Positions 1 through 11,885 are shown, counted from the stretch's first letter. The stretch: DNA of 26,790 nucleotides from Usnea hakonensis (GCA_013423325.1 BLJB01000468.1:1-26790), one strand, 5' to 3'. A program made the numbers and translations. The notes: generated by a model not told the origin, from the sequence alone.

Positions 1-70
1 ATATATATTTAGAATAAGTAAATATAGATTTAAATATTATATACTATATATATATTAAGAAACTGTAATA
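1..70 (-). repeat. 3' LTR of copy A (partial)
   Basis: On the minus strand the LTR starts at base 70 (remnant of TGTTACGG...) and is cut by the window edge at base 1. It matches the start of the LTRs at 5413-5657, 11374-11618 and 17228-17491. The polypurine tract of copy A lies next to it at about 76-85 (minus strand, G6). Confidence 0.9.
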
Positions 71-3000
71 GTATCTCCCCCCTAAGATTAGATTCTAGAT
101 AATTTAGATTTAGTACTTTCTAAGCGGGTAGATATAAATAAGTTATCTTCTAGATTAGAATTAGACTCTATATTAAAATCGTTAGGGTTTTCTTTATATA
201 TAGTCTAAGTAGTATAGCTAGCGCGTTCTAGATATTATTTAAAATAATTATTTAGGGCCTTAGAGACTATATAAATATATTTAAAAAATTTCTAAATATA
301 GTAGTAAATATCTTCCTATTTAATTCTAAATTTTAGGGTACTACGCTCTATTTTACTATCCTTAATTAACTCGATAATCTAGATATCTTAATTTTAGGTA
401 TCGAGGAAAAAAAATAGGACTAAGGGGATTTAACTAGAAACTAGATTAAAGGCTATAAATTATAAAAAGTTAATATAAAAGATATTATAATAAGACTAAT
501 TTAAGAGGAGTTCTAATTAATAAATATAAATTCTAATATTTTTAATAATAGGGAAAGGCCCTTTAAATTTCTCTAAAAGCTTCTTAAAGGTATACTAGAA
601 CTATAGATTTCTAGCGTCTAGCTATACTAAGTTATAGACTTAATATTTAAATATAAGTTATTAGTTTCGATTAGCGAATTCTTCTTAGAAGGCCTAAATA
701 AATATTATTTAGATATTTATAATTTCGTTAATATAATCTATTTATAAGGCGAAGCCGTTAGTATATAGTTAGTTTTTAAGTTACTAGTAGTTTATAATAT
801 AATCTTCCTAATAGGAGCTAGATTTAAAACCTATATAGGAGTACTAGTCTAAATTTATAAAGAATAAGATAAACTAGGTAGTTTTTAAAAAATAGTTATT
901 AATAATAAATTTAGCTAAAGGAAGCTATTTTATTTAGTCGTCTTAAAGAAAGTTTATAAAGATCTTTAGATACTATTCTAATACTATATTAGCTCGCTTA
1001 GTCTAGCTATCTATTTCTAGATAAAAGGCAGTAGAGAGGCTAGCCTTAATTTTATAATAAATATATAGTTTATACTAGAAATAGTTCTCGAACTATATAT
1101 CCCGATTAGTAATAAAATTATAAGGGAGCCTGTAGTCTTTCTAGATATAAAGATAGAAGATATAGGCTATATCTTTAACTATAATTCTATTTATAGAAAT
1201 ATATTTTACTATTTTTATTAATTAGTCTATAATTATAAAAATATTAATATACTTCTAGCTATAATAGTTAATATTTAGAGATAACCCGATAATAAAATCT
1301 ATTAAGATATAGGCCTATCGCCTTTATAATATAAATAGAGGCCTTAAAAGTCTTAGATACTTTTTATAAGAGACTTTAATATAGATATAATTATAGTAGT
1401 TAATAATAAATTATTTTATAAAGTTAGAAATTTCTAGCTAGTAGTATAAATAAATTAAAACCTTATAGATTTTAATATAGTCTAGATAACCCGCTATAGA
1501 TATATTATAAGCGAGTTTAATAAAGTATAAGTATAATTTATTATTATTTAGAATAAAAAGCCTATTTCTAAAATAGATCCTATTATTATATAATTTATAT
1601 TTTAATAGAGGGAAGCCCTTTAGCTTCTAAATATCTATCTATAAGATATTAATTATAATCTAGACTTACTTACTATCTATATAGACTAACTAAATAGTAT
1701 CTTCTAAATCTAGTTTAGGTTCTAAATTAGATTAAGGCTTATCTAGCTCTAATTTAGAGGCTAGAATAATAGAATATAAGGCTTTTCTACCTTAGATAGG
1801 AGCTAGAAGAGCCGCTTAAATAGCGAGGATATCCTTCTTCTAGGCTCGGATTTAAATATCGAGGTTTCTAGGCTTAAGGATTATCTACTATTAAAGATTA
1901 AGATCTTTTTAGGGCTTAGTCTAGCGGATTAAAATATTTATATATCTATTTAAAGTATTTAAATAATAGATAATTTTAAAGTTAAACTTAGAAAGAAACT
2001 TAAATTAATAGACTTAGTAGCGACTAAAAAGCTTAGTAGATATAAAGTATTCTAAATTTTTATAATTAGATATTATAGATATAGGCTTCTAGATATCTTT
2101 AAGCTTAAGGCGCTAGAGCTTAAAAACCCGAATAATAGCTAGAAGCTCCTTATTATAAATTTTATAATTATACTCTATAAGGGATATTTTAATTAAGAAG
2201 TATATAATAGATCTAAGGACCCTTTAAAAATTATATTAGAATATTATCTCTACTACTACTTTATTAAAAATATTAATCTTAATAATAATCTATTTTTCTA
2301 GGTTAAAGTATTATAGGATTAGGGCTATAATAAAGGTAAATTTTAGAGTATTAAAGATTTCCTAATAACTAGAATCCTATTAGAACTTAACCTCCTTCTT
2401 AGTAAATTTAATAAATAGTTTAATAAGTAGTAAGAATCCTCTAATAAATTATTAATAGAAGTTCGCGAAGCCTAAAAAGGTTTAAATATCCTTAATATAG
2501 ATTAAGATTAGCTATTCGATAACTATTAAGAGCTTATTTAGATCTATTTAAATATTATAAATAATAATTATTAGGCCTAAATAGCGTACCTTATTTATAC
2601 TAAAAATATATTTATTAATATCGATTTAAAGGCCCGCCTTATAGAGTCTAGTAAGTACGAGTTTTATATACTAGATATACTCGATCTTAGAATTATTATA
2701 GATTAGGATATTATTAATATACGCGGTATAGAAATTATCTAGATACTTATATAAAAGGTTATTTATATATTTCTAGAATATAGATAGGGCCCTATAGAGT
2801 CTAAAATTTATAATAAGAGACTTATAAAGTCTATAATAAATATAGAAGATAATTTTCTACTCTTCCCTAAAAGCTATTCTAATTTTATTAAATATAGTAA
2901 TAATATCTAGCTTAGTAAAGTACTTAATATAGTAAATTCTAGCTAGGGTCTCTTAGATTAAAAGAATTAGGTACTAATTTTTAATTATAATAGTATTAAG

Positions 3001-4098
3001 TACCCGATAATCTATATAAAGGCGTAGTCTACCCTCTAGCTTATAGGCGAAGAGGACTAATAATATAGCTAAAGATTTATTTAAGTAGATAAAGTCCTTT
3101 ATAAGATTATTATCTAAAAATTTCTTAAGTACCTCTAATTCGCCTATAAATATATTATAAAGAGGGCTAAATAGGGGTATCTTATCTAGTTCTAGTTTAA
3201 TTTTATAATCGATTTTATAATATAGGGGAAGCTTATTAGCTTCTACTTAAAAAAAGATATCTAGAAAGTTATAATATTTTTTAGAGAGTATAGAGCTTAA
3301 ATTAATATAGATCTTAAATTTTAGAGCCTTTTTAATATCTCTTATAATAGCTATAAAAACTTTAATCCTCGGCTTTTTAGTTAGAAGCGCGAAGAGTATA
3401 GCCCTAATTAGATAGATTAATAAGGGTTTAAGTTTAGAATTTAGAGGCGGCTAGAAGAGTTTAATAGCTCGTAAAATAACTATAATAGAATTTATATAAA
3501 GTCTAGCCTATTATTATTAGTTACTAAGATAGCGGGTTAAAGTATAGATTAGTAAAGACTTAATTTCTAGGGGAGTAGATACTAGGATTCTAGAGATTAG
3601 AAGTAAAATAGGAGGATCTTTAATAAGCTTTAAAATTATTCCCCTAAAAAAGAGTATATTTCTATTTACTTTAAGGCGAAGATTAACCTTATATTTTTCT
3701 ATCTATAAGAGGCCGATAATAATATTCTAGTCTAAAAGATTTATAATATAAAAGGTTATAAAGATTAGTTTATAATCTAGAATAAGAAAATTATAATAGA
3801 TAATATAGATAATAGGGCTAAAAGCGGCGAGCTTTCTATTAAATCTATCTAGATCTCTAAAGATTATAAGGGGGGTTAAGGGTATTTTATTAATTTATAT
3901 ATAAATTATATTAATAAAACTCTTAGAGGAAGCTTTAATATTAAGTAATATTTTAGCTATATAATCTATTTTATTTAATTTTATCTTATATCCTAATATA
4001 AGGTAACTATTAAGATAAGGTTTAGAAATTAAGACTTTTAAGGTACTAGAGTTTAATCTTAAGAGAGATTATTTAATAATTAATTATTCTTATATATA
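55..4098 (-). pseudogene. pol: pol remnant of copy A: protease, RT, RNase H, integrase, chromodomain
   Basis: Polyprotein of a Ty3/gypsy chromovirus, converted by RIP into a frame full of TAG/TAA. By alignment with copy C, domains on the minus strand are: protease near 3920-3960; RT about 3231-2598, starting at the LPxY.. motif; RT active site at 2721-2710, now Y-I-N-N in place of Y-x-D-D; RNase H about 2318-1998; integrase zinc region about 1538-1398 and core about 1313-698; chromodomain about 393-213. In the integrase, the second catalytic Asp reads Asn (T-N-R-D-I context) and the Glu reads Lys (K-R-A-N). The stop codon TAA lies at 57-55, 16 bases inside the LTR, as in copies B and C. Domain assignment is firm; exact ends are approximate. 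Confidence 0.88.
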
Positions 4099-5358
4099 AT
4101 AGTATATAGAGACTATACTTTTCTCGACTTATTCCCTTCTAGAGTTACTAGCGTAATAAGTATAATTATAACTAAATAAATATTAGTATAATTTAATAGT
4201 TTTTTATTATAGTTAGCGATATAGTACTTTAGCTCTCTATAGTATAGATAAAGCTAGTTATCGCGGTAATATTATTTTTCTTCTACTATAAGAGGTCCCT
4301 AGGGCTTAGAGCCTATCTTTAATAGATCTATAGCTATATTTCTATTATTAGTAAATATATATATATACCCTTCGGGGGCGTAAATATATACTACTAATAT
4401 AGGTATAGAGTTAGTAACGAATTAAGTTACCTTAGAGCCTAATTTATCGAAACGCTCTTTATATTATTAGTCCTAAATATCTCTATACTAACATTTATCG
4501 ACTAGTTTATTAAAGCTAAGTTTACAGACTCTTATATTTATTAAATAATTAAAGAGCTCTTAATATAAATTATTCTAAAGATAGAATTTCTAGGTCTTCT
4601 TATTAAATCCGGTATTATTAATCTTAGAGAGGAATAAGGATAGGTATTCTAAAAATAATTTATTTATTTATTATAATTTTAAAATATACTATTATATAAT
4701 ATTCTTAATATCTAAGTCTTTAAAATTTAGATATAAGGCCGCGATAAATTCCTCGATATTCTTAATATAGATTATACTATTTTTATTTATCTTTAGATAT
4801 ATCTAGTTTCCGGCCTTCCCCTTAAGATATTTATAAATATATTAGACCTTAAACGCTTTAATTAGATATTAGTCCGTATTATCTTTTAGCTTAAAATTAA
4901 GTTTTATAAATTATTATTTTAGGGTAGCCTAATCCCTTAAGTAGAGAGGTAGATTAGGACTCTTTATAGAGTACTTAGAAAGTAGCGCCTCGGGATTAAT
5001 CTATAAGGGGCCCAAATTAAGGGCGTAAATAAATTATTAATTAAAATCTATAATTTACTTTTAGTAGCTAATAATAGAAATATTAGACTCTTCCTAATAC
5101 TTCTCTAACTAGATAATAGTATCGATTTCTAATTAATTATACTTATTTTATAAGTCTATAATCTCTATATTATTACTAGTAAAGACTATTTTAAATATCT
5201 TTTATATTTAATCTAGATCTTTAATAACTACTTTTAGTAGGATATCCTTATTATTAAGCTTTACTAAAATTATTTTAATCTAGTTATAGAAAATTAATTA
5301 GTTATTTAGTAGAATAATATTATTAGGCTTAGTTAAGCTAAAGGATTAAGAAAAGGAT
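4052..5358 (-). pseudogene. gag: gag remnant of copy A
   Basis: Capsid/nucleocapsid precursor remnant, recognised through a nucleocapsid zinc knuckle at about 4250-4209. The CX2CX4HX4C spacing is intact, but all three Cys and the His read as Tyr (LYLYYRELKYYIANY), as expected from TGT/TGC to TAT/TAC and CAC to TAC. Upstream lies a charged, helical gag-like stretch with repeated stop codons at former Gln positions. It is read in a different frame from pol, with pol -1 relative to gag, and a short overlap near 4052-4098. The start is not identifiable because ATG codons have been erased, so the given limit is approximate. Confidence 0.72.
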
Positions 5359-5412
5359 CTAGATATAATAATAAAAGATAATAATAATATTATAATTAAA
5401 TAGTATTCGTAA

Positions 5413-5657
5413 TATTAAGGTTTAGATAAGGATTTATAAGTATAAAGATTTAATATTAATAATTTATCTCTAACTATAAGTAGAGGCTAATTATATAAGA
5501 CGAATATAAAAAGGAAAGAAAGAGAAAGAGAGTTTACTTAAAAGATTTACCCTTTAAATACCTATACCCTATACGCTAGTAATCGATATATATATTTAGA
5601 ATAAGTGAATATGGATTTGAATGTCACATGCTATACATGTATTAAGAAACCGTGACA
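5413..5657 (-). repeat. 5' LTR of copy A (245 bp)
   Basis: Minus-strand LTR with ends TGTCACGG (at 5657) and a mutated TTGACA (at 5413). The first 54 bases on the minus strand (5604-5657) keep several CA/TG dinucleotides, while the rest has almost none. It contains a TATATAA box and a CT-rich run on the minus strand, as in the other copies. It is 19 bp shorter than the copy C LTRs. Confidence 0.9.
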
Positions 5658-5679
5658 AGTCCTTGCCTGAACCTTGACA
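5658..5679 (+). repeat. Terminal 22 bp of a plus-strand Family 1 LTR (copy F remnant)
   Basis: These 22 bases match the last bases of the Family 1 LTR in plus orientation (compare 17470-17491), ending in ...CCTTGACA. They sit between the 5' end of copy A and Family 3 sequence starting at 5680. The simplest reading is that a plus-strand Family 1 element (F) entered E' and copy A then entered the end of F's 3' LTR; the rest of F would lie left of the window. The match is short but near perfect and lightly mutated. Confidence 0.7.
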
Positions 5680-5875
5680 AAAAAAGGTAAATTCGATTTT
5701 TTTACCTTAGCTACCCGGATATCAAATTTCACGGTCGTAACCCGGCGGTCGCAATTTACCCTTACTACCCGGATTTCGATTTTTACCTCCGCTACCCGGA
5801 TTTCAGACTTTATAGGAGTTACCCGGATTTCAGTTTTTATAGGAGTTATCCGGATTTCAATTTTTTACTTCTACT
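5680..5875 (+). repeat. 3' non-coding region of Family 3 element E', left part
   Basis: This stretch matches, in inverted orientation, the region at 23280-23450 just inside the 3' end of Family 3 element E. It continues after the B/C insertion at 17492, so it belongs to a plus-strand Family 3 copy (E') whose pol would lie left of the window. It is only lightly RIP-mutated. Long open frames cross it because its tandem repeat has a 27-bp period, but I see no protein family in it. Confidence 0.8.
5713..5874 (+). repeat. 27-bp tandem repeat, six units
   Basis: Units start with ACCCGG (ATCCGG in the last) at 5713, 5740, 5767, 5794, 5821 and 5848, an exact 27-bp period. The core is ACCCGGATTTC followed by a more variable T-rich part. 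Because 27 is a multiple of three, one frame reads as a 9-residue repeat (T-R-I-S-x-F...). The matching array at 23295-23407 has five units, one of them 26 bp, so that frame is not kept. Confidence 0.9.
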
Positions 5876-5877
5876 TG
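5871..5877 (+). other. Target-site duplications, left members (CTACT for copy C, ACTTG for copy B)
   Basis: CTACT at 5871-5875 pairs with CTACT at 17492-17496 just after copy C. ACTTG at 5873-5877 pairs with ACTTG at 11619-11623. The second pair includes the first two bases (TG) of copy C, so B inserted on the edge of an already resident C. Confidence 0.9.
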
Positions 5878-6031
5878 TGTCAAGGTTCAGGTAAGGATTC
5901 ACGGGCACAAGGATTTGGTATTGATGATTTATCTCTAACTATAAGTAGAGGCTAGTTATATAAGACGAATACGAAGAGGAAAGAAAGAGNNTAAATATTA
6001 TATACTATATATATATTAAGAAATCGTAATA
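5878..6031 (-). repeat. 3' LTR of copy B, interrupted by an assembly gap
   Basis: Minus-strand LTR, ends at 6031 (start) and 5878 (TGTCAAGG on the plus strand). Only 154 bp are present including NN, against 245 bp for this copy's 5' LTR. The outer 5878-5945 is lightly mutated and keeps CA and TG; the inner part is fully mutated. Confidence 0.9.
5990..5991. other. Assembly gap (NN)
   Basis: Two undetermined bases. Comparison with the LTR at 11374-11618 shows that about 93 bp of LTR (from the CT-rich run to the region before the LTR start) are missing here, so the NN stands for a longer unsequenced stretch. Confidence 0.9.
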
Positions 6032-9000
6032 ATACCCCCCCCCTAAGATCGGACTCTAAACGATTTAGATTTAGTACTTTCTAAATAGATAAGTATAAAT
6101 AAATCGTCTTCTAGATCGGAATTAAACTCTATATTAAAATCGTTAGGGTTTTTTTTATATATAATCTAAATAGTATAGCTAGCGCGTTCTAGATATTATT
6201 TAAAATAATTATCTAGGGCCTTAAAGGCTATATAAATATATTTAAAAGATTTCTAAATATAATAGTAAATATCTTTCTATTTAATTCTAAATTTTAAGGT
6301 ATCGCGCTCTATTTTACTATCCTTAATTAACTCGATAATTTAGATATCTCGATTTTAGGTATTAAAGGAAGGAAATAGGACCGAGGGAGCTTAACTAGGG
6401 ACTAGATTAAAGACTATAAGTCGTAAAAGGTTAGTATAAAAGATATCGTAATAAAACTAACTTAGAGGGAGCTCTAGTTAATAGATATAAATTCTAATAC
6501 TTTTAATAATAGGGAAAGGCCCCTTAAATTTCTTTAAGAGCTTTTTAGAGATACGCTAGAATTATAGATTTCTAGTATCTAGCTATACTAAGTTATAGGT
6601 TTAATATTTAGATATAGATTATTAGTTTCGATTAGTAAATTCTTCTTAGAAGGCCTAAATAAATATTATTTAGATATTTATAATTTTATTAATATAATTT
6701 ATTTATAAAATAAAGTTATTAATATATAGTTAATCTTTAAGTTACTAGTAATTTATAATATAATCTTTCTAATAGGAACTAGATTTAAAATCTATATAGA
6801 AGTACTAGCCTAAATTTATAAAGAATAGGATAAACTAGGTAGCTTCTAAAAAGTAGTTATTAGTAGTAAATTTAACTAAAGGGAGCTATTTTATCTAGTT
6901 ATTTTAAAAAAAGTTTATAAAGACCCTTAAATATTATTCTAATACTATATTAGCTCGCTTAATCTAGCTATCTATTTCTAGATAAAAGGCGATAGAGAGG
7001 CTAGCCTTAATTTTATAATAAGTATATAGTTTATATTAGAAATAGCTCTCGAACTATATATCCTAGTTAGTAATAAAATTATAAAGGAGCTTATAGTTCT
7101 TCTAAATATAAAGATAAAAGATATAGACTATATTTTTAGTTATAATTCTATTTATAAAAATATATTTTACTATTTTTATTAACTAGTCTATAATTACGAG
7201 GATATTAATATACTTCTAGTTATAATAGTTAATATTTAGAGATAACCCGATAATAAAATCTATCGAGATATAGGCCTATTATCTCTATAGTATAGATAGA
7301 GGCCTTAAAAGTTCTAGATACTTTTTATAGAAAACTTTAGTATAGGTATAATTATAATAGTTAGTAATAAATTATTTTACGAAGTTAGAAATTTCTAGCT
7401 AGTAATATAAGTAGATTAAAACCTTATAAGTTTTAGTATAATCTAGATAACCCGCTATAGGCGTATTATAAGTAAGTTTAATAAGATATAAATATAGCTT
7501 ATTATTATCCGGGATAAAGAGCTTATCTTTAAAGTAGACTCTATTATTATATAGTTTATATTCTAATAGAGGGAAGCCCTTTAGCTTCTAAATATCTATC
7601 TATAAAATATTAATTATAGTCTAGACTTACTTACTATCTATATAAGCTAATTAAATAGTATCTTTTAAATCTAGTTTAGATTCTAGATTAGATTAAGATT
7701 TATCTAGCTCTAATTTAGAAGTTAGAGTAATAGAATATAAGGCTCTTCTATTCTAAATAGAAGCTAGAAGAGCTACTTAAATAGCGGGGATATTCTTTTT
7801 CTAGACTCGGATTTAGGTATCGAGGTTCCCGGGCTTAAGGACTATTTACTATTAGAGACTAAGATCTTTTTAAGGCTTAATTTAGTAGATTAGAGTATTT
7901 ATATATCTATTTAAAATATCTAGATAATAGATAATTTTAAAATTAAATCTAAAAAGAAACTCGGATTAATAGACTTAATAGTAACTAAAGAGTTTAGTAG
8001 ATATAAAGTATTCTAGGTTTTTATAGTTAAATATTATAAATATAGATTTCTAGGTACCTTTAAGCTTAGGGTACTAGAGCTTAAAAATTTAAATAATAGC
8101 TAAGAGCTCCTTATTATAAATCTTATAATTATATTCTATAGGGGATATTTTAATTAAAAAGTATATAATAGGCTTAAGGATCCCTTAAAGATTATATTAA
8201 AATATTATCTCTACTATTACTTTATTAAAAGTATTAGTCTTAATAATAATCTACTTTTCTAGATTAAAGTATTATAGGATTAAGGCCGTAATAAAGATAA
8301 GTTTTAGAGTATTAAAGACTTTCTAGTAATTAGAATTCTACTAGAACTTAATCTCCTTTTTAGTAAGCTTAGTAAATAGTTTAATAAGTAATAAAAATCC
8401 TTTAATAAATTATTAATAAAAATTTACGAAGCCTAAAAAGGCTTAAATATTCTTAATATAGATTAGGGTTAGCTATTTAATAACCGCTAAAAGCTTATCT
8501 AGATCTATTTAAATATTATAGATAGTAACTATTAGATCTAAATAGTATATCTTATTTACGCTAAAAATATATTTATTAATATTAATTTAGAGGCCCGCCT
8601 TATAGAGCCTAATAAGTACGAATTTTATATACTAGATATATTCGACTTTAGAATTACTATAGATTAGAATATCGTTAATATACGCGATATAGAAATTATC
8701 TAGATACTTATATAAGAGGTTATTTATATATTTCTAAAATATAGATAGGGCCTTATAGAGCCTAAAGTTTATAATAAGAGATTTATAGAGTTTATAATAA
8801 ATATAGAAGATAATTTTCTACTCCTTTTTAAAGGCTATTCTAATTTTATTAAATATAGTAATAATATCTAGCTTAGTAAAATACTTAGTATAATAAATTC
8901 TAGCTAGGGTCTCTTAAATTAAAGAAATTAGATACTAATTCTTAATTATAATAGTATTAAGTACTCGATAATCTATATAAAGGCGTAGTCTACCCCTTAA

Positions 9001-10059
9001 CTTATAGGCGAAGAGGACTAGTAATATAGTTAAAAACTTATTTAGATAGATAAAGCCCTTTATAAAGTTATTATTTAAAAATTTTTTAAATATCTTTAAT
9101 TTATTTATAAATATATTATAGAGAGAGCCGAATAGAGGTATCTTATTTAATTCTAATTTAATTTTATAATTAATTTTGTAATATAGAAAAAGCTTATTAG
9201 TTTCTACTTAGAAAAAGATATCTAAAAAGTTATAATATTTTTTAAAAAGTATAGAGCTTAGATTAATATAGATTTTAAACTTTAGAGCCTTTTTAATATC
9301 CTTTATAATAGTTATAAAAACTTTAACCCTCGGCTTTTTAGTTAGAAGCGCGAAGGGTATAGCCCTAATTAGATAAATTAATAAAAGTTTAGACTTAGAA
9401 TTTAAAGATAGCTAAAAGAGTTTAATAGCTTATAAGATAGCTATAATAAAGTTTATATAGAGTTTAACCTATTATTATTAGTTATTAAGGTAGCGGATTA
9501 AAATATAGATTAGTAGAGACTTAATTTCTAAAGGAGTAGATATTAGGATTCTAGAGATTAAAAGCGAAATAGAAGGACTTTTAATAAACTTTAGAGTTAT
9601 CTCTTTAAAGAAGAGTATATTTCTATCTACTCTAAAATAAAGATTAATTTTATATTTTTCTATCTATAGAAGGCCGATAATAATATTCTAGCCCGAAAGG
9701 TCTATAATATAGAAGGTTATAAAGATCGGTTTATAACTTAGAATAAGAAAATTATAATAGATAATATAGATAATAGGACCGGAAGTAGTAGACTTTCTAT
9801 TAAATCCGTCTAGATCTTTAAGGGTTATAAGGGGGGTTAAGGGTATTTTATTAATTTATATATAAATTATATTAATAAAACTCTTAGAGAAAGCTCTAAT
9901 ATTAAATAGTATTTTAATTATATAATCTATTTTATTTAATTCTACTTTATATTCTAATATAAGGTAACTATTAGAATAAGGTTTAGAAATTAAGACTTTT
10001 AAGATACTAAAGTTTAATCTTAAAAGAGATTATTTAATAATCGATTATCCCTATATATA
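6016..10059 (-). pseudogene. pol: pol remnant of copy B
   Basis: Same polyprotein as in copies A and C, broken by stops in place of Gln/Trp codons. RT core about 9192-8559; the active site at 8682-8671 reads Y-I-N-D, so the second Asp is kept here while it is Asn in copies A and C. That Asp codon (GAT) follows a C, so it lacks the TpG context that RIP attacks. RNase H about 8279-7959, integrase core about 7274-6659 with Asp to Asn and Glu to Lys as in the other copies, chromodomain about 6354-6174. Predicted stop TAA at 6018-6016 inside the LTR. Confidence 0.87.
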
Positions 10060-11319
10060 ATAATATATAGGGATTACGCTTTTCCCGACTTATTCCCTTC
10101 TAGAGTTATTAGCGCGGTAGATATAGTTATAACTAAATAAATATTAGTACGATTTAATAATTTCTTATTATAGTTAGTAGTATAGTACCCTAGCTCCCTA
10201 TAGTATAGATAGAGCTAGTTATTATAGTAGTATTATTTCTCTTCTATTATAAGGGATTCCTAGGGCTTAGAGTCTATCTTTAATAGATTTATAGCTATAT
10301 TTCTATTATTAGTAGATATATATATATATCCTTTAGGGGTATAGATATATACTATTAGTATAGATATAAGATTAGTAATAAATTAGATTATTTTAGAGCC
10401 TAATTTATTAAAATACTCTCTATATTATTAGTCCCGAGTATCCCTATACTAGTATTTATCGACTAGTTTATTAAAGCTAAATTTAGAGACTTTTATATTT
10501 ACTAAATAGTTAGAGAGCTCTTAATATAAGCCGTTCTAGAGATAGAATTTCTAGGTCTCCTTATTAAATCCGGTATTACTAATCTTAAAGAGGAATAAGG
10601 ATAAGTATTCTAAAAATAATTTATTTATCTATTATAATTTTAGAATATATTATTATATAGTATTCTTAATATTTAAATCTTTAAAATTTAGATATAAGAC
10701 TATAATAAATTCCTCGATATTCTTAATATAGGTTATACTATTCTTATTTATTTTTAGATATATCTAGTTTTCGGCCTTCCCCTCGAGACGCCTATAGGCG
10801 TATTAGATTTTAGATACTTTAGTTAGGTACTAGTCCGCGTTATCTTTTAGTTTAAAATTAAGTTTTATAAACTATTATTCTAAGGTAGCCCGATCCCCTA
10901 AGTAGAGGGGTAGATTAGGACTCTTTATAAAGCGCTTAGAAAGTAGCGCCTTAAGGTTAGTCTATAAAAGATCTAAATTAAGGGCGTAGATAAATTATTA
11001 GTTAAAATCTATAATTTACCCCTAATAACTAATAATAGAAGTATTAGACTCTTACTAGTACTTCTTTAATTAGGTAGTAGTATTAATTTCTAATTAGTTA
11101 TACTTATTTTATAAGTCTATAATCTCTATATTACTACTAGTAAAGACTATTTCGAATATTTTTTATATTTAGTCTAGATCTTTAATAACTACTTTTAATA
11201 GAGTATCTTTATTATTAAGCCCTACTAAGATTATTTTAATCTAGTTATAGGAAATTAATTAGTTATCTAGTAAAATAGTACTATTAGGCTTAGTTAAGCT
11301 AAAGGATTAAAAAAGGGAT
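10013..11319 (-). pseudogene. gag: gag remnant of copy B
   Basis: Collinear with the gag remnant of copy C, with no length change. The nucleocapsid zinc knuckle maps to about 10211-10170, with the CX2CX4HX4C ligands replaced by Tyr or another RIP product. Upstream is the same charged helical gag region, broken by stops. The start is approximate since no ATG survives. Confidence 0.7.
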
Positions 11320-11373
11320 CTAGATATAATAATAAAAAATAATAATAATATTACGATTAAGTAGTATTTATAA

Positions 11374-11618
11374 TATTAAGGTTTAGATAAGGATTTATAG
11401 GTATAAGGATTTAATATTAATAATTTATCTCTAACTATAAGTAGAGGCTAGTTATATAAGACGAATACGAAGAGGAAAGAAAGAGAAAGAGAGTTCGCTT
11501 AAGAGATTTATCCTTTAAATACCTATACCCCGTACGCTAGTAATTAATATATATATTTAGAATAAGTAAATATAGATTTGAATATTATATGCTATATATG
11601 TGTTAAGAAACCGTGACA
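11374..11618 (-). repeat. 5' LTR of copy B (245 bp)
   Basis: Minus-strand LTR starting TGTCACGG at 11618 and ending at 11374. The outer part (about 11579-11618) keeps TG/CA (GTGACA, TATGTGTT), while the inner part is fully RIP-mutated. It carries a TATATAA box and a CT-rich run like the other LTRs. Confidence 0.92.
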
Positions 11619-11623
11619 ACTTG
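11619..11623 (+). other. TSD of copy B, right member (ACTTG)
   Basis: Perfect partner of 5873-5877. Bases 11622-11623 (TG) are also the first two bases of copy C. Confidence 0.92.
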
Positions 11624-11885
11624 TTACGGTTTCTTAATATATATATAGCATATAATATTTAAATCCGTATATAATATTTAAATCTATATTTACTTATTCT
11701 AAATATATATATTAATTACTAATATATGGGGTATAGGTATTTAAAGGGTAAATCTTTTAAGCGAACTCTCTTTCTCTTTCTTTCCTCTTTATATTTATCT
11801 TATATAACTAGCTTCTACTTATAGTTAAAGATAAATTATTAATATTAAATCTTTATACTCGTAAATCCTTATTTAAATCTTAATA
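11622..11885 (+). repeat. 5' LTR of copy C (264 bp)
   Basis: Starts TGTTACGG and ends CTTAATA (RIP form of CTTGACA). It contains a 19-bp tandem duplication at 11653-11690 that also occurs in this copy's 3' LTR but not in copies A or B. A CT-rich run (about 11764-11787) precedes a TATATAA box, as in fungal promoters. Confidence 0.93.

Larger units (their letters stand above)
1..5657 (-). mobile_element. Family 1 Ty3/gypsy chromovirus, copy A (RIP-mutated, 3' LTR cut by window edge)
   Basis: Copy A of an LTR retrotransposon read on the minus strand: 5' LTR 5413-5657, internal region 71-5412 (5342 bp), 3' LTR 1-70 running off the window. Gag, protease, RT, RNase H, integrase and chromodomain can all be recognised in order once in-frame TAG/TAA are read as former Gln/Trp codons. 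Copies B and C have internal regions of exactly the same length, so all positions interconvert: position p in copy C equals 17298-p here. The element is dead: nearly every CA/TG is gone, no ATG-started frame survives, and catalytic residues are changed. It sits 22 bp inside the end of another Family 1 LTR (5658-5679). Confidence 0.93.
5878..11618 (-). mobile_element. Family 1 Ty3/gypsy chromovirus, copy B (full length apart from a gap)
   Basis: Minus-strand element with 5' LTR 11374-11618, internal region 6032-11373 (5342 bp, the same length as copies A and C) and 3' LTR 5878-6031, shortened by an assembly gap. It is flanked by a perfect 5-bp TSD (ACTTG). It lies head-to-head with copy C, with the two 5' LTR starts separated by three bases (ACT, 11619-11621). 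It is heavily RIP-mutated except at both termini. Position p in copy C equals 23259-p here. Confidence 0.94.

Noticed and set aside
5713..5874. Regular 27-bp repeats as a CRISPR array
   Set aside because: Units are contiguous, with no unique spacers of even length, and lie in a eukaryotic retrotransposon.
5674..5955. 93-codon open frame on the plus strand
   Set aside because: It opens with TTG inside an LTR end, crosses the 27-bp repeat of E' and runs into the LTR of copy B, so it joins three different elements. The frame is not kept in the matching region of element E.
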